Below are positions 43,489 to 46,316 of a stretch of 46,316 bases of DNA, one piece after another. Origin of the DNA: Actinomycetota bacterium (GTDB lineage Bacteria > Actinomycetota > Aquicultoria > Aquicultorales > Aquicultoraceae); contig JACUUO010000005.1 of the NCBI GenBank assembly GCA_014859275.1, forward strand, positions 1-46,316, given 5' to 3'. Position 1 is the first letter of the stretch; the number at the start of each line of letters is the position of its first letter. A program made the translations under genes and the position numbers. A model generated the notes under the pieces. The model did not search any database. It was not told the origin of the DNA and saw only the letters and a list, made by a program, of their open reading frames with translations.

Positions 43489-46218
43489 ATGATTCAAGAG
43501 ACCCTGCCAAAAGTTTATAATCCCCATGAAGTTGAGGCCAAGTGGTATAAATATTGGGAGGAAAATAATTATTTTCGTGCAAAAATCGAGCGAGGCAAAC
43601 GGCCTTTTACGATTGTGATTCCACCGCCGAATATAACTGGCTCGCTCCATATGGGACATGCCCTGAATAACACCCTTCAGGATATCGTTATCCGTAAACA
43701 CAGGATGCAGGGCGATCCTACGCTCTGGCTTCCGGGTACGGATCATGCCGGCATCGCAACCCAAAATGTTGTCGAGCGTCAATTGGCACAGGAGGGGCTT
43801 ACGCGTCAGGATATAGGCCGACAGGAGTTCATAATACGTACCTGGAAATGGAAGGAACAGTATGGCAATCGCATTATTGACCAGCTAAAGCGCCTGGGGG
43901 CATCCTGCGATTGGTCGCGGGAGCGTTTTACGATGGATGAGAGCTACTCCAAGGCCGTTCGCAGGGATTTCGTTCAGCTTTACCATGAGGGCTTGATTTA
44001 CAGGGACAAGTATATCGTTAACTGGTGCCCGCGTTGCTTCACCGCGCTTGCCGACATCGAAGTTGAGTATAAGGAGCAAGAGGGCAATCTCTACTATGTA
44101 AAGTACATGGTTAAGGATTCAAATGATTATATAACGGTTGCAACCACAAGGCCCGAGACGATCCTCGGCGATACCGCAGTTGCTGTTCATCCGGAGGATG
44201 CCCGTTATAAGGATTACGTCGGGCAGACCGTAATATTGCCCATTCTGGGCCGTGAGATACCAGTTATCGCCGATGATTACGTGAGTCCGGAGTTCGGTAC
44301 CGGTGCGCTAAAGGTTACCCCGGCCCATGACCCGCACGATTTTGAAATCGGCCAGCGCCATGATCTTGAACGGGTCAGTGTTTTTACACCAGAGGGCAGG
44401 ATGAACAAGGAGGCTGGGCCTTATAATGGCATGGATCGCTATGAGGCCCGCAAGGCGATCATAAAGGATTTGGAAGAGCGAGGCCTTTTGGTAAAGGTTG
44501 AACCGATGACCCATTCGGTTGGTCACTGCTACCGCTGCGATACTACTACTGAGCCCTACTTATCAACACAGTGGTTTATGCTAATGCAACCGTTCGTCGG
44601 TCCGGCTATAAAAGCGGTCGAGGAGGGGTTGATCTCCTTCACTCCAGCGCAGTGGACGAAGACCTACTTTGATTGGATGTATAACATAAGGGATTGGTGT
44701 ATCTCCAGGCAGATATGGTGGGGGCACCAGATTCCGGCCTGGTACTGCAAGGATTGCGATGAGATAATCGTCGCCGAAGAGGTGCCATCCAGGTGCACGA
44801 AGTGCGATAGCACCAACCTCGAGCAGGAGAGCGATGTTTTAGATACCTGGTTCAGCTCGGCGCTCTGGCCGTTTGCAACCCTCGGGTGGCCGGAGGAGAC
44901 GGATGATCTCAAATACTTCTATCCGACGAGCCTCCTCGTGACCAGTCACGACATCATCTTCTTCTGGGTTGCGCGAATGATAATGATGGGCCTGCATTTC
45001 ATGCACGATATACCGTTTAGCGATGTCTATATACATGCGCTCGTACGGGATGAGTTCGGCCGCAAGATGAGTAAATCCAGGGGAAACGTAATAGATCCTC
45101 TTGATATTATAGAAGAGTTTGGGACGGATGCGCTGCGCTTTACGCTCTCGAGCATGGCAACGCCGGGTAGGGATATCTTCCTCTCAAGGGAGCGCATAGA
45201 GGGCTACAGGAACTTTGCCAATAAGCTATGGAATGCCTCTCGCTTCGTCCTGATGAACCTCTCTGATTTCACCGAGAACCTGGCGGCTGATCTTACGAAA
45301 CTTGAGGCGTCCGGGGAACTCGGTAAGCTCGGTAAGCTTACAAGAGAGGCCGATGAATTTACACGGGCTGACCTAGAGCTTGCCGACCGCTGGATACTGT
45401 CCAGGTTAAACCGCATCACCATGCAGGTCGATGACGCGATCGAAGCACGTAATTTCGCTGAGGCGAGCCGCCTTATTTATGACTTTTTATGGAGCGATTT
45501 TGCCGATTGGTACATCGAGCTTGCCAAGCCACGACTTTACCAGAAGGAAGATCTTCGCACGCGGCTCCTCGCGCAGAGCTTGCTGGTAAATGTCCTGGAT
45601 CATACGCTAAGGCTCCTGCATCCATTCATGCCGTTCATAACGGAGGAGATATGGCAGAGGATTACGACGATCAGCGGGAGCATGATCCGTGAGAGCATCG
45701 TTGTTGCACCATGGCCGAAGGCCAATACTGCGATGATTGATGCTGCCGCCGAGTCCGATATGGGCCTGATCCAGAGCGTTACCTCTTCAATCCGGTCGAT
45801 TAAATCAGTTCTCGGGATAGCGCTCACCAGGCCGGTAAAGGTTCTGCTTAACACACCGGATGAGAATAAGCGGGATGTTCTTAATAGGGATAGTTCGTAT
45901 ATTAAGGAACTCGCATGGGTTGAGAACCTGGTTATCGGCGCAAATATCACCAAGCCGGAGCATTCGGCTGTCGACGTGGAGCAGGGCATCGAGATATTTA
46001 TGCCTCTTGAGGGCCTAGTTGATATCGAAGAGGAGAGGAGACGCCTTGAAAAGGAGCTGGCAAAGACGGAGGCGGATGCGGAAAAGTCAAGGCGCAAGCT
46101 GGCAAACCCTCAGTTCTTAGAGAAGGCCGCGCCGCAAGTTGTCGATAAAGAAAAGGCGAAACTTGCGGAATTCGATGATAAGATAGCCAAACTTAAGAGA
46201 CAGCTTGAAAGCTTATAG
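43489..46218 (+). CDS. valS: Valyl-tRNA synthetase
   Basis: Charges tRNA-Val. About 909 residues. Class I signature PPPNITGSLHMGHALNN (HMGH), editing domain (TTRPETILGDTAVAVHP), KMSKSRGNVIDPLDII (KMSKS), zinc-knuckle-like cysteines (CKDCDEI, CTKCDS), anticodon-binding domain, and a C-terminal coiled coil (EERRRLEKELAKTEADAEKS) typical of ValS. ATG 43489 follows AAGGGAG at 43477-43483; ATG 43468 would add seven residues. TGGTATCAT at 43460-43468 could be the -10. No T-box leader is seen. Confidence 0.96.
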   Translation: MIQETLPKVYNPHEVEAKWYKYWEENNYFRAKIERGKRPFTIVIPPPNITGSLHMGHALNNTLQDIVIRKHRMQGDPTLWLPGTDHAGIATQNVVERQLAQEGLTRQDIGRQEFIIRTWKWKEQYGNRIIDQLKRLGASCDWSRERFTMDESYSKAVRRDFVQLYHEGLIYRDKYIVNWCPRCFTALADIEVEYKEQEGNLYYVKYMVKDSNDYITVATTRPETILGDTAVAVHPEDARYKDYVGQTVILPILGREIPVIADDYVSPEFGTGALKVTPAHDPHDFEIGQRHDLERVSVFTPEGRMNKEAGPYNGMDRYEARKAIIKDLEERGLLVKVEPMTHSVGHCYRCDTTTEPYLSTQWFMLMQPFVGPAIKAVEEGLISFTPAQWTKTYFDWMYNIRDWCISRQIWWGHQIPAWYCKDCDEIIVAEEVPSRCTKCDSTNLEQESDVLDTWFSSALWPFATLGWPEETDDLKYFYPTSLLVTSHDIIFFWVARMIMMGLHFMHDIPFSDVYIHALVRDEFGRKMSKSRGNVIDPLDIIEEFGTDALRFTLSSMATPGRDIFLSRERIEGYRNFANKLWNASRFVLMNLSDFTENLAADLTKLEASGELGKLGKLTREADEFTRADLELADRWILSRLNRITMQVDDAIEARNFAEASRLIYDFLWSDFADWYIELAKPRLYQKEDLRTRLLAQSLLVNVLDHTLRLLHPFMPFITEEIWQRITTISGSMIRESIVVAPWPKANTAMIDAAAESDMGLIQSVTSSIRSIKSVLGIALTRPVKVLLNTPDENKRDVLNRDSSYIKELAWVENLVIGANITKPEHSAVDVEQGIEIFMPLEGLVDIEEERRRLEKELAKTEADAEKSRRKLANPQFLEKAAPQVVDKEKAKLAEFDDKIAKLKRQLESL

Positions 46219-46229
46219 GTAAGTTACCC

Positions 46230-46314
46230 AGTGCTGCAGTGCTGCAGTTACCAGTTAACGTGGGTAAGAGATGTGGGTATGGTTACCGGTACTACAGTGC
46301 TGCGGTGCTGCAGA
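46230..46314. repeat. Short 8-bp and 7-bp tandem repeats after valS
   Basis: CAGTGCTG CAGTGCTG CAGTT (46231-46251) and CAGTGCTG CGGTGCTG CAGAG (near 46295-46316) are 8-nt repeats; CAGTTAC CAGTTAA between them has a 7-nt period. Confidence 0.5.
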
Positions 46315-46316
46315 GT

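Overview
The window looks like a chromosomal segment of a deep-branching Actinobacteriota-type bacterium (Gram-positive logic, roughly 45% G+C by eye). This rests on gene order, not on a database search: prfB near ftsE-ftsX-smpB and the run murI - MBL-fold hydrolase - rph - rdgB are arrangements familiar from Actinobacteria. TTG and GTG starts behind good GGAG-type ribosome binding sites are common, and smpB appears leaderless. An S-layer-homology protein and an EnvC/PcsB-like M23 protein next to ftsEX fit a thick-walled or S-layered cell.

Layout. 1-2.8 kb: 3' part of a YD/RHS-repeat surface protein with two carbohydrate-binding-like modules; its C-terminal tip lies in another frame, and a small membrane protein follows. 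2.8-9.3 kb: an accessory graveyard holding a SurA-N-like lipid-anchored or membrane-anchored protein, twin terminators, the first 22 codons of a phage terminase small subunit, two RAYT transposase fragments, an ExeA-like ATPase tail, an IS1182-type transposase start cut by a group II intron 5' fragment, a HEPN/MNT module with a broken HEPN gene, and an intact DUF433/DUF5615 pair with a palindromic operator. 9.3-24.8 kb: housekeeping genes secA, prfB (with the RF2 +1 frameshift site), a PHP phosphatase, a YitT transporter-like protein, split transketolase, ftsE, ftsX, an EnvC-like protein, ctpA, rnr and smpB. 24.9-25.7 kb: the tmRNA gene ssrA, interrupted in its T-loop by a 435-nt group I intron. 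25.7-28.9 kb: a homing-endonuclease-like ORF abutting the tmRNA terminator, a GNAT acetyltransferase, a frame-broken LURP-one protein, an alpha/beta hydrolase and a deleted methyltransferase. 29-33.4 kb: GT39-like glycosyltransferase, murI, MBL hydrolase, rph, rdgB. 33.5-39.1 kb: six tRNAs (Pro, Gly, Arg, His, Lys, Leu) with SLH, DUF4190, Yip1 and sppA genes among them, and many palindromes and 7-bp-period repeats. 39.4-46.2 kb: tig-clpP-clpX, a DUF3786 protein, valS.

How the genes work together. Trans-translation (smpB, ssrA, rnr) and proteolysis (tig, clpP, clpX) form a protein quality-control theme. ftsE-ftsX-EnvC-like protein-ctpA is a division and cell-wall hydrolysis set. secA, sppA and trigger factor serve export and folding. 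murI supplies D-glutamate to the wall.

The most notable signals are the group I intron in the tmRNA gene with a nuclease ORF next to it, and a family of diverged intergenic arrays that all share a 7-bp period, one of which lies inside the intron.
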